Assembly: GCA_039794405.1 (NCBI GenBank)
Contig: JBDIVL010000031.1
Coordinates: 1-51,198 of the forward strand
Direction of reading: 5' to 3'
DNA: 51,198 nucleotides
Source: JBDIVL01 sp039794405
Lineage (GTDB): Bacteria; Planctomycetota; Brocadiia; Brocadiales; Brocadiaceae
Below, in pieces: positions 16,911 to 26,484 of this stretch. The notes under the pieces are model-generated. The model had not been told where the DNA came from. It searched no databases and was given only the letters and a program-made list of their open reading frames with translations. Positions within the stretch are counted from its first letter, which is position 1, and each line of letters opens with the position of its first letter. A program made the translations under genes and the position numbers.

Positions 16911-18101
16911 TTATTTTATGGGAACAATTTCAGCTCTTCTGTTCAGGGAGCGGCCTTCTTCGGTATCATTGGGGGCAATAGGTTTTTTGTATCCGAAACC
17001 TATGATAGAGACACGTGATTCATCAATACCTTTCTCGACCAAATAATCCTTTACTGCCTGGGCTCTTTTTTGGGAGAGGTCTATATTATATTCCATTGAA
17101 CCGATATTGTCCGTATGTCCCTCTATTCTTATGTTCATATGTGGGTTTTTTTGCAAAACATCCACAATGTTGCTGAGATTCGAGTCAAACTCTTCCTTAA
17201 TATCCCATTTCTTATATTCAAAAGTGATTCCCTTTACCACCCAGCATCCTCTGGAATCAACCATGGCTCCTTGCGGTGTATCCGGGCATTCATCGTCTTT
17301 ATCGTAAACACCGTCACCGTCACTATCAATATCACTAACTTCTTTTGGTATAGTTGTCAAAAATACATTTTTTACAAAGTCCGCCATGTTGTCACTGGAT
17401 GCAATTTCATCAGCAGTTACCGAAAAGCCGCATTTTACTTCCCGTGCAAGATCTCTGAGTTCTTGTTCTCCTTCGGCAGTATTTCCCACAAAGATGGTGT
17501 AAAGGCATACCCTCTCTCCATACAATTCTTTTAAATCCTGTATCTTCGCTAGAGGACTTCCAATTAACTGTTCACCGTCACTGACAAGGATTATTGCATT
17601 TTGACCTCCCGATGTCAGTAATAGGTTCTTTGCATCTTTAATAGCATTACCAGCCGGACTGCAGCCATGGGGAATTGTTGCCCCGTTTAACGCATTTTCT
17701 AAAAGATCTCGTGAGTGCCTTCTGAGTTCATAAACAATAAATGTCTTGTCTAAATGCTTAAGGAATCCATGGCCAAAGGTTACAAAAGCGCTGTTTATAT
17801 CAATCTCAGGCAGGGTATTATTCATTCTCGTTAAAATGTCTTTGGCCACGGTAAATTTGGAATGTCCTTTATTAACGGTACCGGTATATGCTTCTTCCAT
17901 CGAGGCAGATGCATCTAAAATAATTACAAAACTTTCAATTTTTGATACGTACTTCACATCTTGGGATTCTGAATCTAAACTGTGAGGAACGAAAGTCTCA
18001 AGGGGTTCGATAGATTTCTTAAGAGGCTTAAGTTGAGCGCAGCTTGCTAGAATGGTAATTGATGCCGTAAGAAACGATGCTAATAGATATATTTTCCGCA
18101 T
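16911..18101 (-). CDS. vWA/OmpA-domain lipoprotein
   Basis: The 396-residue protein has a lipoprotein signal ending ILASC (Cys20), a von Willebrand A domain with a MIDAS-like DASASM near residue 63 and a later DGE, a calcium-type repeat DSDGDGVYDKDDECPD near 275, and a C-terminal OmpA domain with EGHTDNIGSMEYN and LSQKRAQAVKDYL. OmpA domains hold peptidoglycan. The protein is therefore probably lipid-anchored, with a protein- or metal-binding vWA head tethered to the cell wall. It is transcribed alone. No partner such as MoxR is next to it. Confidence 0.92.
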   Translation of the reverse strand: MRKIYLLASFLTASITILASCAQLKPLKKSIEPLETFVPHSLDSESQDVKYVSKIESFVIILDASASMEEAYTGTVNKGHSKFTVAKDILTRMNNTLPEIDINSAFVTFGHGFLKHLDKTFIVYELRRHSRDLLENALNGATIPHGCSPAGNAIKDAKNLLLTSGGQNAIILVSDGEQLIGSPLAKIQDLKELYGERVCLYTIFVGNTAEGEQELRDLAREVKCGFSVTADEIASSDNMADFVKNVFLTTIPKEVSDIDSDGDGVYDKDDECPDTPQGAMVDSRGCWVVKGITFEYKKWDIKEEFDSNLSNIVDVLQKNPHMNIRIEGHTDNIGSMEYNIDLSQKRAQAVKDYLVEKGIDESRVSIIGFGYKKPIAPNDTEEGRSLNRRAEIVPIK

Positions 18102-18430
18102 AACGATTTCCCTATAAAGTTAAAAAATGAATTACAATTTACAGGATTTTGCTTTAGAACGAAAACTCAATAGTATTAAATATTTTCCCATGAGAGAAAT
18201 ACTGTAGCAAAAAGACAGTAGATTGCAAGTTTTTTTGAAACCAAACAGGATCCGGTCTTTATTCTTGCTGATGAATTGGTTCGTTGATAAAAATAAATAG
18301 ATCGTAAAATATTGATATTATTTTCCAAAAAGTAGTTGACACGGTATTCGTAATGTGCCTTTTTGCTGCAGAAACAAAAACAGCTTAGAAGTTATCCCAA
18401 AACCTATTTTCTATATCGGACATCTCTCCA

Positions 18431-18674
18431 TATCTTCAAAAGATTATCGCTACTAAATTGAAGTTTTTGGATAACTCAGACCGCGTGGCATGGACAAACT
18501 GGTTTGTCCGTGCTTGTTTAAGTACGCACATGGGCATGAAATATAACACACTGACAAACAGAGTTTGTCAGTGCCATCCCTGGAATTGGCTTACGTATTA
18601 TGAAAATTTCTATACGTATAAACACTCTATCTTCAAATGATTATAAATACTAATTGAGGTTCTGGGATAACCTC
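18431..18674. repeat. Imperfect direct repeat, about 47 bases
   Basis: The left copy 18431-18477 begins TATCTTCAAAAGATTAT and ends GGATAACTC. The right copy 18628-18674 begins TATCTTCAAATGATTAT and ends GGATAACCTC. They flank the REP pair, as if that pair had been inserted into or duplicated with a repeated segment. Confidence 0.5.
18487..18573. repeat. Paired REP palindromes, GGCAYGGACAAAC family, copy 1
   Basis: The first palindrome spans 18487-18513 (GGCATGGACAAAC with GTTTGTCCGTGC). A second, CACTGACAAAC with GTTTGTCAGTG, spans 18549-18573. The linker (TTGTTTAAGTACGCACATG) is related to the sequence right of the copy at 41614. Three more copies of the first palindrome occur in the window. 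Confidence 0.8.
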
Positions 18675-18805
18675 TAAACAAATTAGATCTTTTAACGGGA
18701 TAATATCAAAACTTTTATGAAAGTAGGGAGGAATAAAGGGTTTTAGAAGGAATGTACTGCCAGGAAAGGGAATAGAGAAGACAAGTACCATCAAATATTG
18801 GGGTA

Positions 18806-19790
18806 ATGTCAACAGCACAGACTCCGATAGCGGTGACTGGTGAAGCGACTTTTGATTACTCAACGTATATCCTGACCGTGAAGGGTACAGTTAATGCTCA
18901 AGGATTACCAACAACGGTATGGGTTGAGTATGACACAGTTAGTGGTTCGTACAGTAACAAATCATCAATACAAGATGTGGATGGAACAAGTGATACATCT
19001 GTAGAAATAAACGTTAATATAACGAGCCTATCACCCAATGAGTCAGGAGTAATATATTATTATTATTACAGAATGGTTGCAAAAAACGAAATGGGTATTT
19101 CGTATGGAGAAGAAGAATCTTTGGGTTTAGTTACACCTATCATTGATTGTCTTTGCGGTGTATCAGGCAAAATAACGGCTGCTGTGTCGAAAGAGGGAAT
19201 TGTGGATGCTACGATAATTGATTCCGAAGGGTCAATAAGCTATACAAATAAACTGGGTTATTTATTATATGTGGGATAATGGGGTAGTTCCCTGTAATTC
19301 TGGAGGAACCTATGGCCTTACAGCATCAGCAGATAGTTATGAATCTCTAACACAATACATTGATGTACAACCTTGTGTTGGAAGCACACTTAATTTCGAA
19401 TTACAATCTGCTGGAACGCCCAGCCCGATTCCAACAATAGTTTTCACTCCGATACCACCAACAGTATTTTCTACATCCATATATGGAGATATAAATAAAG
19501 ATATAAAAATGAGAACACCTCCGAGGATACTAAAGCTCAAGAAGAAACAAAGCAGTGTAGTAACGGTAATGATAGAAAGGGATAATGGTGTTCTGAAGGG
19601 GGAAACAGTAACGGCAATAATCGGAAAGGCCAGCGGCAGGCATATTTTGATTTTACCCGCAGATGAAGTTACCAATGAATATGGTCAGGCTCAATTTACC
19701 ATTACTGCAAGAGATAAAGCTGGTAAAGCAAGGATTATTTTTAAATCAGGTAATGTGAAGAAGTCAATAATTGTAAGAGTAAGAAAATAA
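18806..19790 (+). pseudogene. Broken surface protein with carboxypeptidase-regulatory and Ig-like domains
   Basis: Two frames that overlap at 19269-19279 read as one protein. The first (18806-19279) has a fibronectin-like part (TVWVEYDTVSGSYSN) and the start of a carboxypeptidase-regulatory fold (CGVSGKITAAVSKEGIVDATI). The second (19269-19790) completes that fold (GTYGLTASADSYESLTQYI), then has a proline linker and an invasin-like Ig domain (KGETVTAIIGKASG to AGKARIIFKSG). The frame changes near 19270. The first part has no signal peptide, and its frame is closed by a stop at 18773. I read this as an N-terminally truncated, frameshifted gene; two separate short proteins are less likely. Confidence 0.65.
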
Positions 19791-19806
19791 TTGAGGGGGA
19801 AAGTTT

Positions 19807-19980
19807 ATGAAACGCACACTATATGTGTATTCATGTTTGTTGATTATTGGCTTATTTGCTTGTTTTCCAGATAGGAGTTCTGGATGGACATATTCTGGTG
19901 ATGGTAATTACCAAAGGAATTATAATAATTTTTGGAATATGGATTATAGTTATCCTACGCCCACAGACGATCATATTTAA
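19807..19980 (+). CDS. Tiny lipoprotein
   Basis: This 57-residue frame starts at an ATG preceded by GAGGGGG. It encodes a lipoprotein-type signal (MKRTLYVYSCLLIIGLFAC, cysteine at 19) followed by a short region rich in Tyr, Asn, Trp and Gly that ends TPTDDHI. It is 17 bases after the broken surface protein and upstream of the propeller gene. The ribosome site and the lipobox support expression; I recognise no family. It may be a real small lipoprotein or the N-terminal leftover of a larger one. Confidence 0.5.
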   Translation: MKRTLYVYSCLLIIGLFACFPDRSSGWTYSGDGNYQRNYNNFWNMDYSYPTPTDDHI

Positions 19981-20071
19981 AATATTTTGCTATTTATAGA
20001 CTACTTTATCCCTCACACTGAGGAATTTATTCTGTTTTGCAAGAAGGAATTACCTTAACAAGGGGAAAGAT

Positions 20072-21403
20072 ATGCCGAATAAAAAATTTTTAATATACAT
20101 GTGCCTTATCTTTGTGAATCTATTTCTAACCACTTTAGATATAAGAGCCGCCACGTGGAGAATAGAAACTATCGACAGTCCCGGGAATGTGGGTATGTAT
20201 ACCTCTATAGCAGTAGATTCAAAGGATAACGTACATATCAGCTGTAATGATGAAACAAATGATGATCTTAAGTATGCCACTAATGCCACTGGCACATGGA
20301 CAACGGAAACGGTGGAAAGTATTGGGGATGTGGGTGAATATACCTCCTTGGCGATAGATGCAACCGGTACTGCACATATTGGATATTATGATTATTCACA
20401 TGATGACCCTAAATATGCAACTAACGCTACCGGTACATGGACAACAGAGACGGTGGAAGAGTATGGAGTGATAGGTGCGCATACCACTCTGGCAATAGAC
20501 CCAGGGGGAAAAGTGCATTTAGTCTATCTCGCTTCTGGTATTGACTCTACTGATGTAAGGCATGCCACTAATACCACCGGTACGTGGACAATAGAAACAG
20601 TGGATGAGGGTGCAGCAAATTATCTTTCCATGACAATAGACTCAATTGATAAATTACATATCAGTTATCTTGATTATAGGACCCTCACTATCAAGTATGC
20701 AACTAATGTCTCTGGTACATGGGTAGCAGAGAAAATAGAGGGAAGTGGGTACGGTGGATACACCTCCGTAGCAGTGGATTCGATGGATAAAGTACATATT
20801 AGTTATTCTGATTTCTATAACGGTTTACTTAAGTATGCCACCAATGCAAATGGTACATGGACGATAGAAACTGTAGATGGAAATGGTGCAGTAAGTGCAT
20901 ATTCCTCCATAGCACTGGATGCTAGAGATAAAGTCCACATCAGCTATTATGATTATACAGATGGTACCCTCAAATATGCCACTAATATAGCAGGAACATG
21001 GACGATAGAAACTATAGATAAGAATGGAATTGCAGGACGTGATAACTCTAGTACCTCTATAGTGGTAGATTCAAAAAATAGGGTACACATTAGTTATTAT
21101 GATATTAACAAGGGCGACCTTAAATACGCCACCGCTGTCTTACCTGGAAGGATATCTGGCTCCGTGATTGATAAACAGGGCAATCCCCTTCAAGGCGTAC
21201 GGGTAAGATTGAAAGGAGAGAAGACAAAGATAAAAAAGAAAATATCCTCCAATTCTTTTGGATCTTTTTTATTTGGAGGATTGAAAAAAGATACCTATAA
21301 AATCACTGCAATGAAAAAAGGTTATAAATAATTCAGAAAGAAAGTTAAACTAGAAGAAGGTGAAGAGAAAGAAATTGGGATTGTTATGAAAAAGGTAAGA
21401 TAA
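20072..21403 (+). pseudogene. Secreted seven-repeat propeller protein, C-terminal domain cut by in-frame TAA
   Basis: After a signal peptide (about residues 1-26, ending IRA) come seven repeats of 42-50 residues, each with TWTIETVD, an AVDS-K-VHISYYD core and LKYATNATG. Seven such units suggest a seven-bladed beta-propeller. A carboxypeptidase-regulatory domain follows (GRISGSVIDKQGNPLQGVRVRL). The frame stops at TAA 21329-21331 after KKGYK, but the next 23 codons in the same frame read FRKKVKLEEGEEKEIGIVM, the normal continuation of that fold, to TAA at 21401. The first 419 residues (20072-21331) may still be made and exported. No enzyme motif is seen. Confidence 0.7.
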
Positions 21404-21416
21404 TGTAAGTATGCTA

Positions 21417-22871
21417 TTAAGGCTGATAAAAAGGCTTAAGCAAGGCAGTGCGGACGGCTTCTTCATCCATAGCATGGGCCAGTACCGTCACCTGATCCCA
21501 TCCTCGCAAACGGGTTGTGCCTTTGGGAACAACCACCTCTTTTCCCCGGGTTATCAAAGTGATCATCGCTCCCTGAGGCAGATGCAAGTCACAAATCCTG
21601 GGCCCTGGTGCGCCTTTAGGACCGGGCAAGTCGACTACCACCAAATCGATATCACTTTTAGCCATGGTGATGAGTTCCAGGTTATACAGCGGTTTAGGTT
21701 TTAAGGGCGAGGACAAGCCCAGCCACTTGGCTACGAGTCCCAAAGTAGAACCTTGTATCAATACCGACAACATTACTGCGAAAAACACAAGATTGAAAAT
21801 CTCCTGGCCAACAGCCAGGCCAGAAGCCGCAGGATATGTAGACAGAACAATGGGAACAGCCCCCCGAAGCCCCGCCCACATGATAAAGAGCTTATTTTTC
21901 CATCTCAAACGCATACCCAGGGTTCCCAGCCATACTGCCATTGGCCGCGCCACAAAGGTCAACGCCACAAATAATATGATCCCTTCAAACCAAAGCTTCG
22001 ACCACTGGTGCGGGAATACTAGGAGCCCCATCAACGCGAACATGCAGATATTGGCAATGGTAGACAGGGCCGACAAAAAATTGGATACCCCTTGTTTGTG
22101 AACAAATGGATGATTGCCCATCACATACCCGGCGATAAATACCGCCAGCATTCCGCTGGCCTGGACCAGTTCAGTCAATCCATAAGTTAGAAGCATAATT
22201 CCTATAGACAATACGTAGTAATGTCCCCGATCCTGTGGAGTAAACCGGTTGAACAGCCAAATGGCGCAACGGGCCAAGAACCAGCCAAGTAAGGGGGCCG
22301 CAGTAAATTTCCAGAAAAACGATAGAATTACCATGGGCCACTGGGCTTGTCCCGAAGTGAAACCTTCGACCGCTGCGAGGGTCAACAAAATCGCCATGGG
22401 ATCATTGGCGGCACTTTCAATCTCGACAATGGAAGACAACTTGGGCCTCAGAGGCTGGCGACGCAGAATCGAAAAGGTAGCTGCCGCATCGGTAGAGGAA
22501 ATGATAACAGCCAGCAGGAGTGCTTTTTCAAATGACCAGCCCAGTAGCCCCCAAAGAACACCAAAGGTTCCCGTTGCAGTTAAAATAACACCCCATGTGG
22601 CTAGGCCACCTGCGGGCAAAGCTACTGCCTTAAAGTCATCGTGTTTGGTACTAAAGCCACCCTGGAACAAAATAAAGACCAGGGCCATATTGGCGACCTG
22701 ATTGGTTAGGTTAATGTCGTCAAAGTGCCAGAAATTCAGCACATCGCTTCCGAAGAGGATGCCGACACCCAATGCAACCAGGATAACAGGAACGCTCCAG
22801 CGATCAAGCCATACCGCCGCCAACACCACAGCGATCAAAATCATTGGCCCGACTATGTAAGCAATATCCAT
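21417..22871 (-). CDS. Monovalent cation/H+ antiporter, NhaP2/CvrA type with RCK-C tail
   Basis: The 484-residue protein has about 12 membrane segments with CPA1 antiporter marks: SSTDAAATF and EIESAANDPMAI (the ion-site Asn-Asp pair), then LRGAVPIVLS. The C-terminal 90 residues form a TrkA-C/RCK-C-like domain (PKGAPGPRICDLHLPQGAMITLITR). NhaP2/CvrA members exchange K+ or Na+ for H+. The gene is visibly more GC-rich than its AT-rich neighbours, which suggests recent transfer. It ends 14 bases past the propeller gene's eroded end and is transcribed toward it. Confidence 0.92.
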   Translation of the reverse strand: MDIAYIVGPMILIAVVLAAVWLDRWSVPVILVALGVGILFGSDVLNFWHFDDINLTNQVANMALVFILFQGGFSTKHDDFKAVALPAGGLATWGVILTATGTFGVLWGLLGWSFEKALLLAVIISSTDAAATFSILRRQPLRPKLSSIVEIESAANDPMAILLTLAAVEGFTSGQAQWPMVILSFFWKFTAAPLLGWFLARCAIWLFNRFTPQDRGHYYVLSIGIMLLTYGLTELVQASGMLAVFIAGYVMGNHPFVHKQGVSNFLSALSTIANICMFALMGLLVFPHQWSKLWFEGIILFVALTFVARPMAVWLGTLGMRLRWKNKLFIMWAGLRGAVPIVLSTYPAASGLAVGQEIFNLVFFAVMLSVLIQGSTLGLVAKWLGLSSPLKPKPLYNLELITMAKSDIDLVVVDLPGPKGAPGPRICDLHLPQGAMITLITRGKEVVVPKGTTRLRGWDQVTVLAHAMDEEAVRTALLKPFYQP

Positions 22872-23024
22872 AAAAGACCTCTTGAAAGAGTGCCAAAGTC
22901 AAGAACAAACGTTGCCCCTCGACTTGTCGCAATTGTTGGAATTATGTCAAAATCATGTTCCGAAAGCTTCTATTACCAGGTACGCTGTTACTCATTATTT
23001 GTTAGCAAATGTGTAAGCCCCTAA

Positions 23025-24134
23025 CTAAATCGACTCAAACGAACAATACTCCATTCCAAACGTATTTGCTACTGCCCCATTTGTAAGTTTTCCTTTTATC
23101 ATATTGATGCCTCTCATAATGGCAGTATTTTCTCTGGCTGCACACTGATATCCTTTGTTGGCAATCTGTAGGGCATAGGGTAATGTCACGTTGGTTAATG
23201 CATAGGTTGATGTGCATCCAACGGCACCCGGTATATTGGTCACACAGTAATGAATAACATCGCATTCTTTATAAATGGGGTTGCTATGTGTGGTGGGTCT
23301 GCTGGTTTCTGTACATCCTCCCTGGTCAATAGCTACATCAATAATCACGGTACCAGGTTTCATCGTTTTGACAAGGTCTTTTGTTACGACGTATGGTGCG
23401 CGTGCCCCTTCTATGAGTACCGCACCAATCAAAAGGTCTGTTTCCCTGACATTTTCCCTTATATTTTGGGAATGAGACATAAGGGTAACTACGTTTTTTG
23501 GCATGATATCGTCCAGGTATCTGAGTCTGTCCATATTAATGTCGAGAATAGTAACTCTTGCCCCAAGGCCTGCAGCCACTTTGGCGGCATTTGTGCCTAC
23601 GATACCTCCACCAATTATGGTAACGTGCGCAGGCGCTACCCCTGGCACTCCTCCCAAAAGTATCCCACGCCCGTGCATGGGCCTTTCCAGATACTTTGCG
23701 CCTTCTTGTATGGACATCCGCCCGGCTACCTCACTCATGGGGGTCAGGATAGGATGTTGTCCTTGTTCATTCCGGATTGTCTCGTAGGCAATTGCTATTA
23801 CGTTTGCTTTCAGTACGGCGTGCGTTAGCTCCCGCGAGGCGGCAAAGTGGAAAAATGTGAAGATGATTTGGCCTTCTCTCAGGAACGGATACTCTTCAGG
23901 CTGGGGTTCCTTGACTTTCATTATGAGCTGGGCTTGTTGATAAACACCTTTTGCATTTTCAATAATTTTGGCGCCAGCGCTTTTGTATTCTTCATTGGAA
24001 ATGCTGCTTCCTAACCCCGCATCTTTTTCTACAAGTATCGTATGTCCATATTTCATCATTTCCTCCACACCGGCAGGAACGATGGCCACCCGGTACTCGT
24101 CGGACTTAATTTCTTTGGGTATACCAATGATCAT
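23025..24134 (-). CDS. ald: Alanine dehydrogenase
   Basis: Ald interconverts alanine and pyruvate plus ammonium with NAD. The 369 residues show the family start MIIGIPKEIKSDEYRVAI, the substrate lysine in MKVKEPQP, the Rossmann motif IIGGGIVGTNAAKVAAGLGA near 170, and DVAIDQGGC near 270 with CVTNIPGAVGCTSTYALTN after it. The length is normal. It is monocistronic on the minus strand. The ammonium-linked reaction fits with glnA elsewhere in the window. The symbol is well supported; the preferred direction in vivo is not known. Confidence 0.96.
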   Translation of the reverse strand: MIIGIPKEIKSDEYRVAIVPAGVEEMMKYGHTILVEKDAGLGSSISNEEYKSAGAKIIENAKGVYQQAQLIMKVKEPQPEEYPFLREGQIIFTFFHFAASRELTHAVLKANVIAIAYETIRNEQGQHPILTPMSEVAGRMSIQEGAKYLERPMHGRGILLGGVPGVAPAHVTIIGGGIVGTNAAKVAAGLGARVTILDINMDRLRYLDDIMPKNVVTLMSHSQNIRENVRETDLLIGAVLIEGARAPYVVTKDLVKTMKPGTVIIDVAIDQGGCTETSRPTTHSNPIYKECDVIHYCVTNIPGAVGCTSTYALTNVTLPYALQIANKGYQCAARENTAIMRGINMIKGKLTNGAVANTFGMEYCSFESI

Positions 24135-24304
24135 CTGAGTTTTCTCTTCAAAAAAAATGTATAGTCTGTTAGAATCATCTCAATCTTACGAAATCTGATA
24201 AAGTTTATGGAAATAGCAATTCGTAGTGTACATTGATGGTCTTTTTTGTCAAGGTAATATTTAATCAGTGTTTATCCGTGTTAATCCGCAGTTAGTTTAA
24301 CCAA

Positions 24305-25654
24305 ATGTATATGAAAACATGCGCCTTTATTACGCTCGGATGTAAGGTTAATCAATATGAGACGCAGGCCATTCGGGAATCACTCGCTGCTAAAGGATTT
24401 ATAGAAGCAAGTCCTGAACAGGCTGCTGATCTTTACGTGATTAACACGTGTACGGTTACATCGGCGAGTGATGAGAAATCGCGCCAATATATTAAAAGGG
24501 TCAAACGAAAAAATCCAGGGGCGACCGTCGTTGTTACCGGCTGCTATGCAGAGGCAGATACCGAAACTATTAAGAACATGGAAGGGGTAGATTATGTAGT
24601 TACCAAGGCGGAAGAGGCACGGCTGGCAGAGATTGTAAGTCAGGCAGTTCCCCAACATTTTCCACGGGAAACAGCCGTACCTTTAAAAGATTCCGGCGAT
24701 GATAGAGATCCTCCTTTATCGTTCGAAGATGGTGATTCTATCTTCAATATGAAGATAAGCCGCTTTGCAGGACATACAAGGGGATTCCTGAAGATTGAGG
24801 ATGGATGCGATATGTATTGTTCTTACTGTATTATTCCTTATGTACGGGGAGGTATCAAGAGCCGAAAACCACAGGATATTTATGAGGAAGCAAAACGCCT
24901 GGTTTATAACGGCTATAAAGAAATTATCCTGACGGGCATCCATTTGGGTGCCTATGGCAGGGATACTCAAGAAAACTATCGTTTATTAGATGTTATTTAC
25001 GAACTCAGTAATATATCGGGTCTGGAAAGGGTCCGTTTTAGTTCTCTTGAAATTAATGAGATAACAGAAGACTTCATAAACCTTGCCGCCCGTACAAAAA
25101 AAATATGCCCCCATTTCCATATACCACTTCAGAGTGGAGACGATTTTATTTTGAAAAAGATGAACAGGAAATATACTTCATTACAGTATCTGGAAACATT
25201 GGACAGCATCCGTTCCGCGATTGACTTGCCATCCTTTACCACGGATGTTATGGTAGGTTTTCCAGGGGAAAAAGATACACATTTTGAAAATACCATCGAT
25301 GTATGTAAGAAGGCCGGTTTCAGCCGGATGCATGTATTTCCTTTCAGCGCGCGAAAGGGCACACCGGCAGCAGGGATGTCAGGTCACTGCAATCCACAAA
25401 TTATCAGGGAAAGAAAGGCAGTGCTGGAGTCTTTGGCAAGCACCCTGGCCTTTGATTACAAGAAACATTTTTTCAAAAGGTCTGTAGAGGTACTTGTGGA
25501 AACTGAAAGGGAGTCCAGAACGAACACATTATGTGGTTATTCAGAACGGTATATTAAGGCCTTGTTTGAAGGCCCGGATGCACTGAAAAATAAGGTTGTT
25601 TCTGTAAGAGTAGAAAAGGTTACTCCTTCTTTTGTATTTGGTACTTTATCATGA
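24305..25654 (+). CDS. mtaB: tRNA t6A37 methylthiotransferase MtaB
   Basis: MtaB is a radical-SAM enzyme that adds a methylthio group to t6A37 of tRNA. The 449-residue protein has the MTTase N-domain (FITLGCKVNQYETQAI, with cysteines in the NTCTVT and GCYAE segments), the radical-SAM cluster CDMYCSYC near 161, and a C-terminal TRAM-like domain. The GCKVNQYE form is typical of MtaB rather than MiaB or RimO. A nearby ATG at 24311 (MKTCAF) is an alternative start. The stop overlaps the next gene by 4 bases, so the two are co-translated. Confidence 0.94.
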   Translation: MYMKTCAFITLGCKVNQYETQAIRESLAAKGFIEASPEQAADLYVINTCTVTSASDEKSRQYIKRVKRKNPGATVVVTGCYAEADTETIKNMEGVDYVVTKAEEARLAEIVSQAVPQHFPRETAVPLKDSGDDRDPPLSFEDGDSIFNMKISRFAGHTRGFLKIEDGCDMYCSYCIIPYVRGGIKSRKPQDIYEEAKRLVYNGYKEIILTGIHLGAYGRDTQENYRLLDVIYELSNISGLERVRFSSLEINEITEDFINLAARTKKICPHFHIPLQSGDDFILKKMNRKYTSLQYLETLDSIRSAIDLPSFTTDVMVGFPGEKDTHFENTIDVCKKAGFSRMHVFPFSARKGTPAAGMSGHCNPQIIRERKAVLESLASTLAFDYKKHFFKRSVEVLVETERESRTNTLCGYSERYIKALFEGPDALKNKVVSVRVEKVTPSFVFGTLS

Positions 25655-26223
25655 AGAAATACCTTAACCCATGCTTTATTCCTTTCATCCTTTGTATTTT
25701 TTATACACATGCTTCTTTTGGTCTGCCGGCAGACGATGTCATACCTTTAGTAGATGAAGAGTATTATCCACAGGCACATAAATCGTTGAGTGCCGCAAAG
25801 GAATCTATCTGGTGTGTCATGTATTCGGCGGATATTGACCCCGAGTATAAAAATGGATGGGAATATAGTCTGATTAATGATCTTGTTCAGGCACATCGGC
25901 GTGGTGTGGCAGTAACCGTTATTTTTGAACAAAACATTACATTTTGGGAAAAAGGTGAAAAAGGTAAAGAAACGAAAAGAAAGAGTTGTGAGGCATACGA
26001 ACTACTCAAAGGAAAGGGAGTCCCTGTGTACTACGATAGTGTTAGTCGCGTTACACACAGTAAGATACTTGTTATCGATAACTATATTACCATTTTAGGC
26101 AGTACGAACTGGACATACAGCGCATTAAAGAGGAATCATGAGGCGTCGGTACTGATAAAATCACGTAGTGTGGCAGAGTCGTTTCTTAATAAAATCAAGA
26201 AAATTTCAACATGTCATCCGTAA
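25651..26223 (+). CDS. Exported single-HKD phospholipase D-like protein
   Basis: The 190 residues begin with a signal peptide (to about residue 24, ending SFG) and contain one PLD catalytic motif, THSKILVIDNYITILGSTNW near 135-155. One HKD motif per chain usually means the enzyme acts as a dimer, as in the Nuc endonucleases. With export it may be a periplasmic nuclease or phospholipase. It overlaps mtaB by 4 bases, although the link between the two is not obvious. The gene ends where a broken toxin-like relic begins. Confidence 0.85.
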   Translation: MKKYLNPCFIPFILCIFYTHASFGLPADDVIPLVDEEYYPQAHKSLSAAKESIWCVMYSADIDPEYKNGWEYSLINDLVQAHRRGVAVTVIFEQNITFWEKGEKGKETKRKSCEAYELLKGKGVPVYYDSVSRVTHSKILVIDNYITILGSTNWTYSALKRNHEASVLIKSRSVAESFLNKIKKISTCHP

Positions 26224-26417
26224 TGATTAGATTTGAAAGACATGCAAAAAGGTAAATGAAATGGAGACGTATTTCTGAAAAAGAAGTTCTTCCTGTGGAG
26301 GCAATCAAATGGTGGATGTGCCAGTCAGAGGAAGACGAAGGAAGACGCTATTATAGAAAAAATGAACTTATTTCATATTTTTATTTCCATATCTTTGTGG
26401 CCTATTATGGGGCTATA
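26223..26417 (+). pseudogene. Relic of a DUF4258 toxin-like gene
   Basis: The frame from ATG 26223 reads MIRFERHAKR, then TAA (26253), then MKWRRISEKEVLPVEAI in the same frame. Joined, this is the DUF4258 start pattern (a HA-R-MK-R-ISEEEV-like motif), with a stop where a charged residue is expected. The rest (GRRYYRKNELISYF) is only weakly family-like and ends at a TAA near 26415, inside the next gene's open frame. DUF4258 proteins are often toxins paired with YgiT-type antitoxins; none is next to it. Too short and interrupted to be active. Confidence 0.55.
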
Positions 26418-26484
26418 TAAAAACCTCCTTTTTATACAAATTTTTTACATTTCCCTTCGTTCCTCCTTATTTGGAGGGATTTGG

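Larger units (their letters stand above)
18102..18805. other. Gene-free region with REP pair and a direct repeat
   Basis: No gene is supported in these 704 bases. They hold a palindrome of the GGCAYGGACAAAC family (18487-18513), a related palindrome at 18549-18573, and a roughly 47-base imperfect direct repeat (18431-18477 and 18628-18674) around them. The right part may include eroded upstream sequence of the broken gene that follows. Confidence 0.5.

Noticed and set aside
18458..18640. 60-codon frame across the REP pair
   Set aside because: The frame runs through palindromic repeats; its encoded residues simply translate the repeats.
19801..19990. Tiny lipoprotein as N-terminus of the propeller gene
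   Set aside because: It is a separate frame with its own stop, and the propeller gene has its own signal peptide.
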